Positions 41,806 through 51,495 of a stretch of 60,675 nt of DNA are shown in pieces; the stretch's first letter is position 1, and every line of letters starts with the position of its first letter. Position numbers and translations under genes: made by a program. The stretch covers positions 1 to 60,675 of the forward strand of contig URDG01000013.1 of assembly GCA_900546515.1 (NCBI GenBank), read 5' to 3'. This DNA comes from an uncultured Eubacteriales bacterium (GTDB taxonomy: Bacteria; Bacillota; Clostridia; Oscillospirales; Oscillospiraceae). Below the pieces are notes generated by a model. That model worked only from the letters and a program-made list of their open reading frames with translations, was not told the origin of the DNA and searched no databases.

Positions 41806-41849
41806 GCTATTTGTGGAACATGTTAAAACATTGTTTTTTACCGCCGTAT

Positions 41850-41859
41850 AAAGCGCTTT
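41850..41859 (+). promoter_or_regulatory. LacI/CcpA-like operator core
   Basis: AAAGCGCTTT, the core shape of LacI-family and cre sites, 4 bp upstream of the -35 of the GHMP kinase promoter. Flanks match the cre consensus only in part. Confidence 0.45.
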
Positions 41860-41863
41860 ACGG

Positions 41864-41892
41864 TTGACTTTGCGGCGTTTTTGGTATATCCT
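41864..41892 (+). promoter_or_regulatory. Promoter of GHMP kinase gene
   Basis: TTGACT (41864-41869), 17-nt spacer, TATCCT (41887-41892). The -10 lies inside the palindrome TATATC-CT-GATATA (41885-41898). Confidence 0.65.
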
Positions 41893-41942
41893 GATATATG
41901 TAGGAATTTGGCCTGTATTATCAAAACATGAAGGTTGACTGA

Positions 41943-43022
41943 ATGAAAAAACAGATATTTGTGCCCGGAAGGACTGAGCTTGCCGGCAACCACACGGATC
42001 ATCAGAACGGTAGAACGCTCACCTCCGCAATACATCTGGGCATTTTCGGCACCGCCGAGACGAACGGCTCGGGCGTCATCCATATCCAGTCCGAGGGCTT
42101 CAAGCCCTTTGACGTGCAGCTCACGCATCTCTCGGTGCGCACGCGCGAATTCGGCACGCCCAAGTCTCTGGTACGCGGCATGGTCGCCTCCTTCAAGGAT
42201 CTGGGGCTGAACGTCGGCGGTTTTGACGCAAAAATAAGAAGCACGCTTCCCGTCGGCTCCGGGCTGAGCTCGTCGGCCGCTTTTTCCGTGCTCATCGGCC
42301 GTATGTTCAGCGAGCTTTTCAATAACGGCGAGGTCGATCCTCTCGTCATAGCCCGCGCCGGGCAGAAGTCCGAAAACCGTTACTTCGGCAAGCCCTGCGG
42401 TCTCACCAGCCAGCTTGCCTGCGCCATCGGGCAGACCATTTACGCCGATCTCAAGACCGGCGAGCTGGAGACTATAAAGGCCAGCTTTGCCATGATGGGA
42501 CTGACCCTGTGCCTGACGAATACCGGCGGCAGCCATGCCGGTCTCGACACCTCATATGCCCGTATTCCTGCGGATATGATATATATCGCCAATCTTTTTG
42601 ACAAAGGCGTTCTCGCGGACGTCGACCCCAAAGAATTTTACAGCAAGGGCTGGGACCCCTCCAACCGCCCCGTCCGCCGCGCGATGCACTTTTTCGCCGA
42701 AAATGAGCGCGTGCCGAAGATGCGCGATGCGCTCAAATCCGGCGACGGCGAGACCTATATGCGTCTGATGAATGAGTCGGGCCGCTCCTCCGAGCAGCTT
42801 CTGACCAATATAACAACCAGCGCGAGCGGCGACACGAAGCTTGAGCAGGGTCTTGAGCTGAGCGCAAGGCTGCTGAACGGCAAGGGCGCGTGGCGCGTAC
42901 ACGGCGGCGGCTTTGCCGGCTGTGTGCAGGCCCTTATGCCGGAGGATTATTTTCCGGAGTACAGGCTTGAAATGGAGAAGGTTTTCGGCAGCGGCAGCTG
43001 CATGGAAATAAATCTGGTCTGA
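41943..43022 (+). CDS. Galactokinase-like GHMP kinase lacking the catalytic Asp
   Basis: GHMP-superfamily small-molecule kinase of 359 aa. N-terminal motif PGRTELAGNHTDHQNG resembles galactokinase but has Asn where GalK has the sugar-binding Glu. The ATP loop LPVGSGLSSSAAF is intact and the C-terminal GHMP motif is WRVHGGGFAGC. In the segment that reads GLMDQ in galactokinases this protein reads GLTSQ, so the catalytic Asp is Ser. Either the enzyme uses another base, has another sugar substrate, or is regulatory like yeast Gal3. No other Leloir genes are adjacent. Confidence 0.8.
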   Translation: MKKQIFVPGRTELAGNHTDHQNGRTLTSAIHLGIFGTAETNGSGVIHIQSEGFKPFDVQLTHLSVRTREFGTPKSLVRGMVASFKDLGLNVGGFDAKIRSTLPVGSGLSSSAAFSVLIGRMFSELFNNGEVDPLVIARAGQKSENRYFGKPCGLTSQLACAIGQTIYADLKTGELETIKASFAMMGLTLCLTNTGGSHAGLDTSYARIPADMIYIANLFDKGVLADVDPKEFYSKGWDPSNRPVRRAMHFFAENERVPKMRDALKSGDGETYMRLMNESGRSSEQLLTNITTSASGDTKLEQGLELSARLLNGKGAWRVHGGGFAGCVQALMPEDYFPEYRLEMEKVFGSGSCMEINLV

Positions 43023-43032
43023 AAATGATTTC

Positions 43033-43083
43033 AGGGCTGCTGCATGAGTGCATGAACGGCACTTGTGCAGCAGCCCTTTTTTA
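43033..43083 (+). terminator. Terminator after GHMP kinase gene
   Basis: Perfect 12-bp stem (43033-43044 with 43066-43077), 21-nt loop, then a TTTT-rich run. It may also serve the convergent glycan operon. Confidence 0.9.
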
Positions 43084-43096
43084 TTTTTCCGGCTTT

Positions 43097-44197
43097 TCAG
43101 CCGAGGACGATGCGGCAGATCCGGTCGACGTCCTCAAGCGCAAGATCTGCGTATAGCGGCAGCGTGAGGACTCGGTCAGCCATATGCTTTGCCACGGGCG
43201 TCGCGTCCGGGTCATAGCCGGGCTGGCCGCGGTAGCAGTCAAAGGAGTTGGTCAGCGGGTAGAAATATTTGCGCGCAATGATATTTTCCTCTGCAAGGCG
43301 CGCATGCACCTCATCGCGGCTGTACTTATAGCCGTCGAAAACCACGGGATAATATGCGTAGTTCGACTCCACGCCGGGCTGCTTTGCGTTGAGCTTTATG
43401 CCCGGCACCCCGCCGAGGAGCGTGTCATACCGCTCCACGACCTTTCTGCGCTTTGCTATCTCTCCGTCAAGATGGCGGAGGTTGCAGATGCCCATTGCGG
43501 CGCAGAACTCGTTCATCTTTGCGTTCCCGCCGACAAAAGGCACGGATTCCGGCCCGTGTATGCCGAAGTTCTTGAGATCCTTGAGCCTCTGCTCAAGCGC
43601 CGCGTCCCTGTAGCACAGCGCGCCGCCCTCTATGGTGTGGAACACCTTGGTCGCGTGGAACGAAAACATCGCCGCATCGCCGAAATTGGCCGCGCCTACG
43701 CCGTTTTTCTTCACGCCGAATGCGTGCGCCGCGTCATATATGACCTTGAGGCCGTGTTTTTCGGCGATCTTTTCTATCGCCTCGACATCGCAGAGATTGC
43801 CGTAGACATGCACCGGCATGATCGCGCTGGTCCTGTCCGTGATAAGGCTCTCTATCTGCCCGGCGTCAATGGTATAGTCCTCCGGGTTTATATCGCAGAA
43901 CACCGGCGTGCAGCCGCAGCGGACTATGGCGTGCGTTGTCGATGCGAAAGTGAAAGGCGTGGTGATGATCTCGCCCTTCAGCTCCAGCGCCTCGATGATA
44001 TTCTCAAGCGCGAGGTGGCCGTTGGTAAAAAGCGTGACGTTCGGTATATCCAGATACTTTTTCAGCTCGGCCTCCAGCTTCTGATGCTTCACGCCCATAT
44101 TTGTCAGCCAGCGGCTGTCCCATATGTCTCTTATCTCCTCGCAGTACTCCTCAAAGCCGGGCATTGAGGAACGCGTGACATTTATCGTTTCGTTCAT
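43097..44197 (-). CDS. DegT/DnrJ/EryC1/StrS sugar aminotransferase
   Basis: PLP-dependent aminotransferase acting on nucleotide-linked keto-sugars, 366 aa. PLP-lysine in SFHATKVFHTIEGG, Asp-phosphate contact in VIYDAAHAFGVKK, and substrate-site TNGHLALENII near residue 58. Last gene of a minus-strand operon with glycosyltransferase, flippase and ATP-grasp genes, so it probably supplies an amino-sugar for a surface glycan. The exact sugar is not predictable. Confidence 0.92.
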   Translation of the reverse strand: MNETINVTRSSMPGFEEYCEEIRDIWDSRWLTNMGVKHQKLEAELKKYLDIPNVTLFTNGHLALENIIEALELKGEIITTPFTFASTTHAIVRCGCTPVFCDINPEDYTIDAGQIESLITDRTSAIMPVHVYGNLCDVEAIEKIAEKHGLKVIYDAAHAFGVKKNGVGAANFGDAAMFSFHATKVFHTIEGGALCYRDAALEQRLKDLKNFGIHGPESVPFVGGNAKMNEFCAAMGICNLRHLDGEIAKRRKVVERYDTLLGGVPGIKLNAKQPGVESNYAYYPVVFDGYKYSRDEVHARLAEENIIARKYFYPLTNSFDCYRGQPGYDPDATPVAKHMADRVLTLPLYADLALEDVDRICRIVLG

Positions 44198-44227
44198 ATG
44201 TAATGATCTCCTTTCCGCGCGCAGTGC

Positions 44228-45523
44228 TCAGGCGCGCCAGTCCAGCAGGCTCTCCACCATGTCGAGGTCAAAAACCGGTATGCCGCAGTTGTCATGTACC
44301 GCCCGGCGCTCGGCAAAAGAGTCGTCTATGAATATTGAATCGGGCTTTATATATACCGTCTTGTCCTCGCCCTGCCTTATGTGTATCACTTCGTTGAAGA
44401 GATGGGGAGAGACGGCGTATTTATCAAGGCTTTCTTCGATGTCGTCGGCATGCTTTGTCAGCAGCACTATCTCTTTTCCTGCGCCTCGCGCCTGATAGAG
44501 AAACATCATAAGTATCGCGTTCACCCTGCCGCGCACGGTGATCGTGTCGTCAAAATCGACGTACACGGTGCTGTAGCTTATATCCGTGCGGAAGCGATTG
44601 ATGAAAGCGCGGTCAAGAAGCTCCGCGTTGCCGTTATTTATGATGCTCACATCATAGCCCCACATATTGTACAGCGTCAGCAGCGGCATGTTAACGCCGA
44701 GATTGCGCGAAACGCACATCGTACCGGCAATGCGCGGGGCGATCTCCATGAGCCGGTACTCCCCCGCCGCATTCTTTTTGAGCTGGAAGAACCACGCGCC
44801 GTTGAAGTCAAAGCGGCGGTTTATGTCCTCCGCGATGGTCATGATCCCCCCGTCCGCCTCGAAGCGTTCGGACCGGACCGATATGCCCGCGCGGATCCGC
44901 GCTCTGGAGCGCGGCCCTGCAAACAGCAGCTTCCCGTGCCTGTCGGTAAAGCAGTCCACCGTGAACTCGTCGCCAGGCAGATATTCGCATATCGCATACT
45001 CCACGCCGTCGGCGAGCGCCTCGTCCAGATGCTCCCTGTCGTCGATACGCCGCGCGCCGACCGCGCCCTGCCCGACCGACGGCTTTATGAACACCGGATA
45101 GGACGGCACGGCGGCCGCGTCCGGATAGCTCTGCGGAAGATACGGCGCGCCTGCGAGATATTCATAAGTCCTGTTCTTTGAACGGCAAATCTCCACAGTC
45201 TCCTCCGCCGAGGTCACGACTGCGGCGTGCAGCCTGTCCCGCTCCTGCGTGAGCCGGAGCAGCGCGCTGTCGTGCGCGGGATACACATAGTCTATCTGCC
45301 ATTCGTCTATAAGCGCATTCAGGCTGTCGATGAGCGCGGGATCGTCCACATAGGGGACATTCTCCGCGCAGCGCTCATACACGAACTCCGCATGGCACGG
45401 TACGCTCGTCGCGCCGAAAAGCTTTACGAATTTGCTGAATTTCAGCGCGTCGTGTATCTCCAGCGCGATCTCCGTCCCCGCCGGGAAGACGAGTATATTT
45501 TTCACATCCGGGGCATATGCCAT
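44228..45523 (-). CDS. ATP-grasp ligase fused to HAD-like domain
   Basis: Two-domain protein of 431 aa. Residues about 1-290 are ATP-grasp: PVFIKPSVGQGAVGA (ATP lid), ICEYLPGDEFTVDCF and the metal-binding LMEIAPRIAGTM. Residues about 315-431 are HAD-like: DFDDTITVRGRVN (nucleophile region DxDxT), VLLTKHADD (Thr motif) and FIDDSFAER (acidic motif). Ligation of a carboxylate onto an amine plus a phosphohydrolase-like step is suggested. Adjacent aminotransferase could provide the amine. Activity not established. Confidence 0.85.
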   Translation of the reverse strand: MAYAPDVKNILVFPAGTEIALEIHDALKFSKFVKLFGATSVPCHAEFVYERCAENVPYVDDPALIDSLNALIDEWQIDYVYPAHDSALLRLTQERDRLHAAVVTSAEETVEICRSKNRTYEYLAGAPYLPQSYPDAAAVPSYPVFIKPSVGQGAVGARRIDDREHLDEALADGVEYAICEYLPGDEFTVDCFTDRHGKLLFAGPRSRARIRAGISVRSERFEADGGIMTIAEDINRRFDFNGAWFFQLKKNAAGEYRLMEIAPRIAGTMCVSRNLGVNMPLLTLYNMWGYDVSIINNGNAELLDRAFINRFRTDISYSTVYVDFDDTITVRGRVNAILMMFLYQARGAGKEIVLLTKHADDIEESLDKYAVSPHLFNEVIHIRQGEDKTVYIKPDSIFIDDSFAERRAVHDNCGIPVFDLDMVESLLDWRA

Positions 45524-45536
45524 TAAAACACCTCCG

Positions 45537-46991
45537 TCACTGCGCGCTGCTTTCGCCGCGGTGCATGAGTTTTTTCATTATTCCGAGAAGATAACTGAAG
45601 CTGTCGAGCCGGAAGATCACGGAGCCGAGGATATACACCGCGGCGCCTGCTATGACCTGCACGGGCAGCGTCACCCAATCGCTCCAGCCGAAAAGCTGTA
45701 TCGGATAAACGGCGGCGCCCATCACGAGCGACAGCAGTATCGCCGGCAGCATGTCCATCAGCTGATGGCCGTAGGCATAGTCCAGCAGCTTCGCGTTGGG
45801 CCAGGAATTTATAAGCTGCGACATAACGCTCGTGAACAGCAGGCTCAGCGCCATGACGTACACGCCGTATTGCAGCGTTACAAGCAGGATGATAACGCCG
45901 AAAACCTTCTTTATGATCTCAAGCTTCAAAAACAGGTCGCTTCTGCCCATGGCCTTTATCGCGTTGAGATTGGCCGTGTGCAGCGGATAGAACGCATAGC
46001 TGAAGCAGAATATGCGCAGATACGGCACGCAGGGCAGCCATTTCTCCGTCAGCAGCAGGCGTATGAGCGGCTCGGCGCAGACCGCCAGGCCCATCATCAT
46101 CGGCATCATCACATAGGTGCTTATGCGTATCGCGCGGCGGGTCATGTTCCGCACCTGCTCCTTATGATCCTGCTCCGCCGAGAGCACCGGCAGCAGCACG
46201 CTGTCGATCGAGGCGTTTATATTCTCCACAAGGAGATTGGGGTAGGTCATTCCCCGGTTATAGTAGGCAAGATCCGCGTCGGTATAGAACACCGCTATCA
46301 TTATTTCGCGGAGTTTGTTGTACACCGTGTCCAGAAGGCCGGAGACAAGCAGCTTCCAGCCGTAGCCAAGCAGCCCCTTGAGCCGCTCAAACGAGAACAT
46401 CCGCTTCGGCCGCCAGCCGACCGTCAGCCAGAGTATCGCGGTGTTTACGGTGACATTCGTGAGCTGCTGGGCAACGATAGCCCACACGCCGAAGCCGCAG
46501 AACACCATGACGATCCCTACCGCGGCGCTCAGCAGCGTGCCGCCCAGGGTCGCAAAGAAAAAGCGCTTGAATTGCAGAGTTTTGGAAACATAGGCCTGCT
46601 GCACGTTTTTCACGCCCGCAACTACCACGGTCAGGCCGAGGACGCGGACTATCGCTGTGAGCTGCGCGTCGTCATAAAACCGCGCTATCGCCGGCGCGGC
46701 GGCGAAGAGTCCCGCATACAGCACAAGACAGAACGCCATATTGAAATAGAACACCGACGAGAAGTCGAGATCGTCCGGGTCTTTTTTCTGGATGAGCGAG
46801 TTTGCCATGCCGCTGTCGACGAACACCAGCAGGATCGTCGTGATTATCGTGACCTTGGCCACGGTGCCGAACACCGCAGGATCGAGCATGCGCGCAAGAA
46901 TGATCTGCACGACCATCGCCACGAGCTGTGAGCCGAAGCGCTCCATAAAGCGCCATATGAGATTGGAAACTACCTTCTGTTTATTATCCAT
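45537..46991 (-). CDS. Polysaccharide flippase (Wzx/TuaB-like)
   Basis: MOP-superfamily membrane protein of 484 aa with about 14 segments. N-terminal NLIWRFMERFGSQLVAMVVQ and RMLDPAVFGTVA are characteristic of lipopolysaccharide/teichuronic-acid exporters. It moves lipid-linked glycan across the membrane. Middle gene of the glycan operon, 18 bp after the glycosyltransferase stop. Confidence 0.93.
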   Translation of the reverse strand: MDNKQKVVSNLIWRFMERFGSQLVAMVVQIILARMLDPAVFGTVAKVTIITTILLVFVDSGMANSLIQKKDPDDLDFSSVFYFNMAFCLVLYAGLFAAAPAIARFYDDAQLTAIVRVLGLTVVVAGVKNVQQAYVSKTLQFKRFFFATLGGTLLSAAVGIVMVFCGFGVWAIVAQQLTNVTVNTAILWLTVGWRPKRMFSFERLKGLLGYGWKLLVSGLLDTVYNKLREIMIAVFYTDADLAYYNRGMTYPNLLVENINASIDSVLLPVLSAEQDHKEQVRNMTRRAIRISTYVMMPMMMGLAVCAEPLIRLLLTEKWLPCVPYLRIFCFSYAFYPLHTANLNAIKAMGRSDLFLKLEIIKKVFGVIILLVTLQYGVYVMALSLLFTSVMSQLINSWPNAKLLDYAYGHQLMDMLPAILLSLVMGAAVYPIQLFGWSDWVTLPVQVIAGAAVYILGSVIFRLDSFSYLLGIMKKLMHRGESSAQ

Positions 46992-47009
46992 AGCTTCTCC
47001 GATATACGG

Positions 47010-47999
47010 TCAGTAATCCTCGTAGCCCCTGCGCTTTCTGTACAGGCGGTGGAGCGCGGGAAACATGCGCTTTACCGTGACCGTCATACGGTATTTGAGC
47101 GGTTTTGCGCGGAAAATTTCGTCGAACGGCGGTTTTACGAGCTCGTCCACCTTGCCCTCGATGTATAAAAGCTCATAGCGGCGTTCGAGCATGACCTTCT
47201 TCGTCACGGCGGCCTGCTCCTCATTCAGGTGCGGCAGCAGCTTTTCCATCATTGCAAGCTCTCCCACGATGAATTCCTTGAGCCTTGCGTAATGCGCGCC
47301 GAGCTTTGCGCTCCACGCGGCGGGATTGCTCGCTATACGGTAGACCGACATGGACCGGTCGATAAAGCGGATCTTCCCGTTGAGCGCGAGCCACAGGCCG
47401 ATAGCGTAATCGGTGAAGCCGTGAGCGGCGGCGGTATAGTGAAAATCGGGCGGGTCGACGATGTACTCGCGGCGGGCAAGGATGGAGCTTGTGTGGAACG
47501 AGCCGGACGGGCCGTTGACGACCGTGTTGAAATCCACGTCCCTGTCCCCCTGCCCCTCCGGACGCAGCGCCGCGTCGGGCGCCGAGCCGTCGCAGTAGTG
47601 CAGCACGGTGTTGTGCACGCAGGCCGTATAATCCGGGTGCGCGTCAAGAAAGCTCACCTGCCGCTGCAGCTTCTCCGGGTCCGACCAGTAGTCGTCCCCC
47701 TCGCACAGCGCCATATATTCGCCGCGCGCATTGGGATAGAACACCGATGCGAAAAGATGCGTCATGCCGCCCTGGGAATAGAGATTCTTCTCCTGATAAA
47801 AGGGACGGATAATATCGGGATACTTTCCGGCGTATTCACGGATGATGTCCGCCGTGCCGTCGGAAGAGCAGTCGTCATTTACAAGCACCTCGAAAGGGAA
47901 GTCCGTTTTCTGACTGACGAAGCCTTCAAGCGCGTCGCGGATGTATTTTTCATGGTTGTACGCCGTGCACAGCACTGATACCTTGCATTTTTCGCCCAT
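47010..47999 (-). CDS. Glycosyltransferase family 2
   Basis: GT-A inverting glycosyltransferase of 329 aa. N-terminal VSVLCTAYNHEKYIRDALEG, nucleotide-sugar motif EVLVNDDCSSDGT, DxD-like EGDDYWSDPEKL near residue 100, and a conserved hydrophobic C-terminal stretch without clear membrane helices. First gene of the four-gene glycan operon behind the promoter at 48041. Confidence 0.93.
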   Translation of the reverse strand: MGEKCKVSVLCTAYNHEKYIRDALEGFVSQKTDFPFEVLVNDDCSSDGTADIIREYAGKYPDIIRPFYQEKNLYSQGGMTHLFASVFYPNARGEYMALCEGDDYWSDPEKLQRQVSFLDAHPDYTACVHNTVLHYCDGSAPDAALRPEGQGDRDVDFNTVVNGPSGSFHTSSILARREYIVDPPDFHYTAAAHGFTDYAIGLWLALNGKIRFIDRSMSVYRIASNPAAWSAKLGAHYARLKEFIVGELAMMEKLLPHLNEEQAAVTKKVMLERRYELLYIEGKVDELVKPPFDEIFRAKPLKYRMTVTVKRMFPALHRLYRKRRGYEDY

Positions 48000-48040
48000 A
48001 TTCCGGCTCCTCTTGTTATTACTGTATAGTAAATCATGTT

Positions 48041-48069
48041 ATTATACCCCGAAGCGCGCAGCTTTTCAA
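48041..48069 (-). promoter_or_regulatory. Glycan operon promoter
   Basis: Minus strand TTGAAA (48064-48069), 17-nt spacer, TATAAT (48041-48046). The inverted repeat TTACT/AGTAA lies near the predicted start. Confidence 0.82.
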
Positions 48070-48071
48070 CA

Positions 48072-48111
48072 TAAAAGATAGCCGGGCAGCCTTATCACGG
48101 CCGTCCGGCTA
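48072..48111 (-). terminator. psuG terminator
   Basis: TAGCCGG/CCGGCTA stem (48105-48111 with 48079-48085) plus inner GGCC/GGCT pairing, then TCTTTTAT on the minus strand. Confidence 0.8.
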
Positions 48112-48130
48112 ACGCGTTTACTCTGTTTTC

Positions 48131-49042
<912 letters not shown>

Positions 49043-49222
49043 GTGTTTGCTCCTTTACCGATATTTTTATCAAAAAGCGTACATGCTGCCGTAAAAGCGA
49101 TGCTACGGCTCACAGTCGGCGCGCCGGGGCGGCGCTCATGCTGCCGTGAAATATTATGATACCAGAAAAGAAGGTATAATGCAATACCCTGCTGCGCAAG
49201 CCGCAGCAGGGTATAAGGATGT
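49043..49222 (-). other. psuG upstream region with repeats
   Basis: Contains an 11-bp direct repeat CATGCTGCCGT (49083-49093 and 49137-49147 approximately), GC-rich hairpins, and a weak promoter-like pair. No recognised riboswitch. Confidence 0.4.
49184..49214 (-). terminator. Strong hairpin after transporter operon
   Basis: Perfect 13-bp stem (49202-49214 with 49184-49196), 5-nt loop; minus strand continues TTGCATTATA. The U tract is weak, so psuG may receive readthrough. Confidence 0.65.
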
Positions 49223-50254
49223 TTATCTTGAGCCCTTGTCGTAGGGGATGCCCTCGGCCTTCGGAGCGCGGGAGGATTTGGAGGTGAAAGCAAGGACGAT
49301 GATGGTGATGAGATAGGGCAGCATGCGGTAGAAGTGCGGGCTGATGCCGATATTTGCAAGGGCATAGACCCCGTCGCCGTTGATATCAAGGCTCGCGTAG
49401 GAGGCTGCGATGCACTTGAACAGGCCGAAGAGGATGGACGCGCCTGCGATGTTGAGGGGCTTCCAGTTGCCGAAAATCATAACAGCCAGAGCGAGGAAGC
49501 CGAAGCCGGCCACATCGCCGTTCGCTGTGCAGTTTGCAGTGGTGAGTGCATACACAAAGCCGCCCATACCGGCGAGCGCGCCGCCGATCGTCACGCCGGC
49601 ATAGCGCATCTTATAGACGTTGATGCCGAGAGAGTCGGCCGCCTGGGGATTTTCGCCGCAGGCACGCAGACGCAGACCGAACTTCGTCTTATAAAGAATG
49701 ATTGACAGGACTATGAACAGGATGATGCATACATAAGTCGCAAGGTAGACCTTGTGCAGCAGGGTGTTGCCGAGGAAACCGAGGTCGGCGTTCTTTTCAA
49801 AGCCGAGTGTGGTTTTTTTTATCATAAACCAGCTTGCGGCGTCACCCTCCTGCATCTGGAGGGTGTTCTGGTTTGCGATGATGCGCACGAAGAACAGGAC
49901 GAGTGCCGGAGCGAGCAGGTTCAGCGCCGTGCCGCCGATGGTCTGGTCGGCGCGGAGGTTGATGGACGCGAAAGACAGCAGCAGCGAGAACACCGCGCCC
50001 ATGACGGCGGCGGCGAGCATCGCGAGAAATTCATAGCCCTGCATGGCTGCCCAGTTCTTCGCGGCCTTGGCGGCAAGAACGGCCTCGCTCGACTGGAGAA
50101 GGCGGACTGCCAGAACGCCGATGAACGCGCCGAAAATCATTATACCTTCAAGGGCGAGGTTGATGATACCGCTTCGCTCGGAGAACACACCGGCGAGCGC
50201 GACAATCATCAGGGGAACCGCGAAAAGCATGGTCTGTTGGATAAGGAATGTCAT
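49223..50254 (-). CDS. BMP-type nucleoside ABC transporter permease (second)
   Basis: Membrane permease of 343 aa, YufQ/NupQ-like (BPD_transp_2 family), about nine helices. Starts MTFLIQQTMLFAVPLMIVAL; the EAA-like loop GINVYKMRYAGVTIGG and ERSGIINLALEGIMIFGAF are family hallmarks. Overlaps the upstream permease gene by 4 bp (ATGA). Confidence 0.93.
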   Translation of the reverse strand: MTFLIQQTMLFAVPLMIVALAGVFSERSGIINLALEGIMIFGAFIGVLAVRLLQSSEAVLAAKAAKNWAAMQGYEFLAMLAAAVMGAVFSLLLSFASINLRADQTIGGTALNLLAPALVLFFVRIIANQNTLQMQEGDAASWFMIKKTTLGFEKNADLGFLGNTLLHKVYLATYVCIILFIVLSIILYKTKFGLRLRACGENPQAADSLGINVYKMRYAGVTIGGALAGMGGFVYALTTANCTANGDVAGFGFLALAVMIFGNWKPLNIAGASILFGLFKCIAASYASLDINGDGVYALANIGISPHFYRMLPYLITIIVLAFTSKSSRAPKAEGIPYDKGSR

Positions 50255-51495
50255 GCTTCGTCGCCTCCTTTCTCAGTGTCTGCGCTGTCCGTCTGTTCGG
50301 CAGTGGCTGCACCTTCCGTTTCTGCCTCGGCGGAGCGCTTCTTTTTCGGAGCGATTATCATGCGAATAACGAGAGCGAACGCGCTGAGGTAAACGATCGC
50401 GGCGATGATAACATCGGTTATGTACTCGTTATACGCGGTGAGATTCGTGAGCTGAAGACCGATGATATCGAGCATCGACATGAAAATCGCGGTGAAGATG
50501 ACGGCGATGGGGTTGTTGACCGCGAGCAGCGCAACGGGGATGCCGTTGAAGCCCGTCGCGGGCAGGGACTGATAGGTACTCCAGAAAAACTCCGTGTTGC
50601 CGGAGAGATAGTAGAGCGCAGCGCCGCCGCCGGCCATGCTGCCGGCAATTGCCATAGAGAGAACGATATTGCGCTTGTCTTTGATACCGGCGTAGCGCGC
50701 GGCGTGGCGGTTGGAGCCGCAGGCCTTGAGCTGGTAGCCGAGGGTGGTCTTGTTGATGAGGATGTACATGACTATCGCGAAGAGGATCGCGACAAGGATA
50801 CCGGCGTTTACCTGAGAGCCGGGGAAGAGCTTGTCGAGGCCGAGCTTCGCCGTGGCGACGCCGTTATAGGTCGTCTTATAGATATAGCCGGACTTCGTGC
50901 CCTCGACCATGTTCTTGAAATTGCTGATATCGAAGAGCCATGTGACGAGGTTTGCCGCGACCCAGTTTGTCATGATGCAGGCGAGAACCTCGTTTATATT
51001 AAGGAATGCTTTGAGCAGACCCGGGATTGCGCCCCAGAGCGCACCGGCGAGCATGCCGCCGAGGAAAGCGATGAGCCAGACGAGGAACGCGCCCATAGTC
51101 TCGGTCGGGAGACTGAGAGCGAGCATCAGGGATACCATCGTGCCCATGAGGTACTGACCGGGAGCGCCGATATTGAACAGACCCGTCTTGTATGCGACGG
51201 CGATGGAAAGACCGGTCATGATGAGCGGGGTCGCGCGGAAGAGCATATTGCCGACGCTCGTGGGATTGAAGCCCCAGCTCAGCACGCCGGAGGCGTCACG
51301 GCCGGTGCTGAATATACCGGCGAAGATAAGGCGGATGCCCTCCCAAGCGCCCTTGGTGGAAATGCTCTTGCTCGTTAGGCCGACGATGAGGATGACAAGG
51401 CTGCCGACGACCAGACCGATAAGAATGGACAGCAGCGACGCGACGACCTTCTGCGTGGAATCCTTCGCGTAGAACGCGGACAGCTTTTCTTTCAT
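50251..51495 (-). CDS. BMP-type nucleoside ABC transporter permease (first)
   Basis: Membrane permease of 414 aa, YufP/NupP-like. Helices begin near residue 15; TGLFNIGAPGQYLMGTM and LPTETMGAFLVWLIAFLGG are typical. The C-terminal tail after the last helix is hydrophilic and acidic (about 35 residues). Overlaps both neighbours by 4 bp, so ATPase and permeases are translationally coupled. Confidence 0.93.
   Translation of the reverse strand: MKEKLSAFYAKDSTQKVVASLLSILIGLVVGSLVILIVGLTSKSISTKGAWEGIRLIFAGIFSTGRDASGVLSWGFNPTSVGNMLFRATPLIMTGLSIAVAYKTGLFNIGAPGQYLMGTMVSLMLALSLPTETMGAFLVWLIAFLGGMLAGALWGAIPGLLKAFLNINEVLACIMTNWVAANLVTWLFDISNFKNMVEGTKSGYIYKTTYNGVATAKLGLDKLFPGSQVNAGILVAILFAIVMYILINKTTLGYQLKACGSNRHAARYAGIKDKRNIVLSMAIAGSMAGGGAALYYLSGNTEFFWSTYQSLPATGFNGIPVALLAVNNPIAVIFTAIFMSMLDIIGLQLTNLTAYNEYITDVIIAAIVYLSAFALVIRMIIAPKKKRSAEAETEGAATAEQTDSADTEKGGDEA

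Noticed and set aside
49043..49150. 11-bp direct repeat upstream of psuG as a regulator site or mobile-element footprint
   Set aside because: The two copies are about 54 bp apart, not palindromic and not flanked by other repeats; too little to support a claim.
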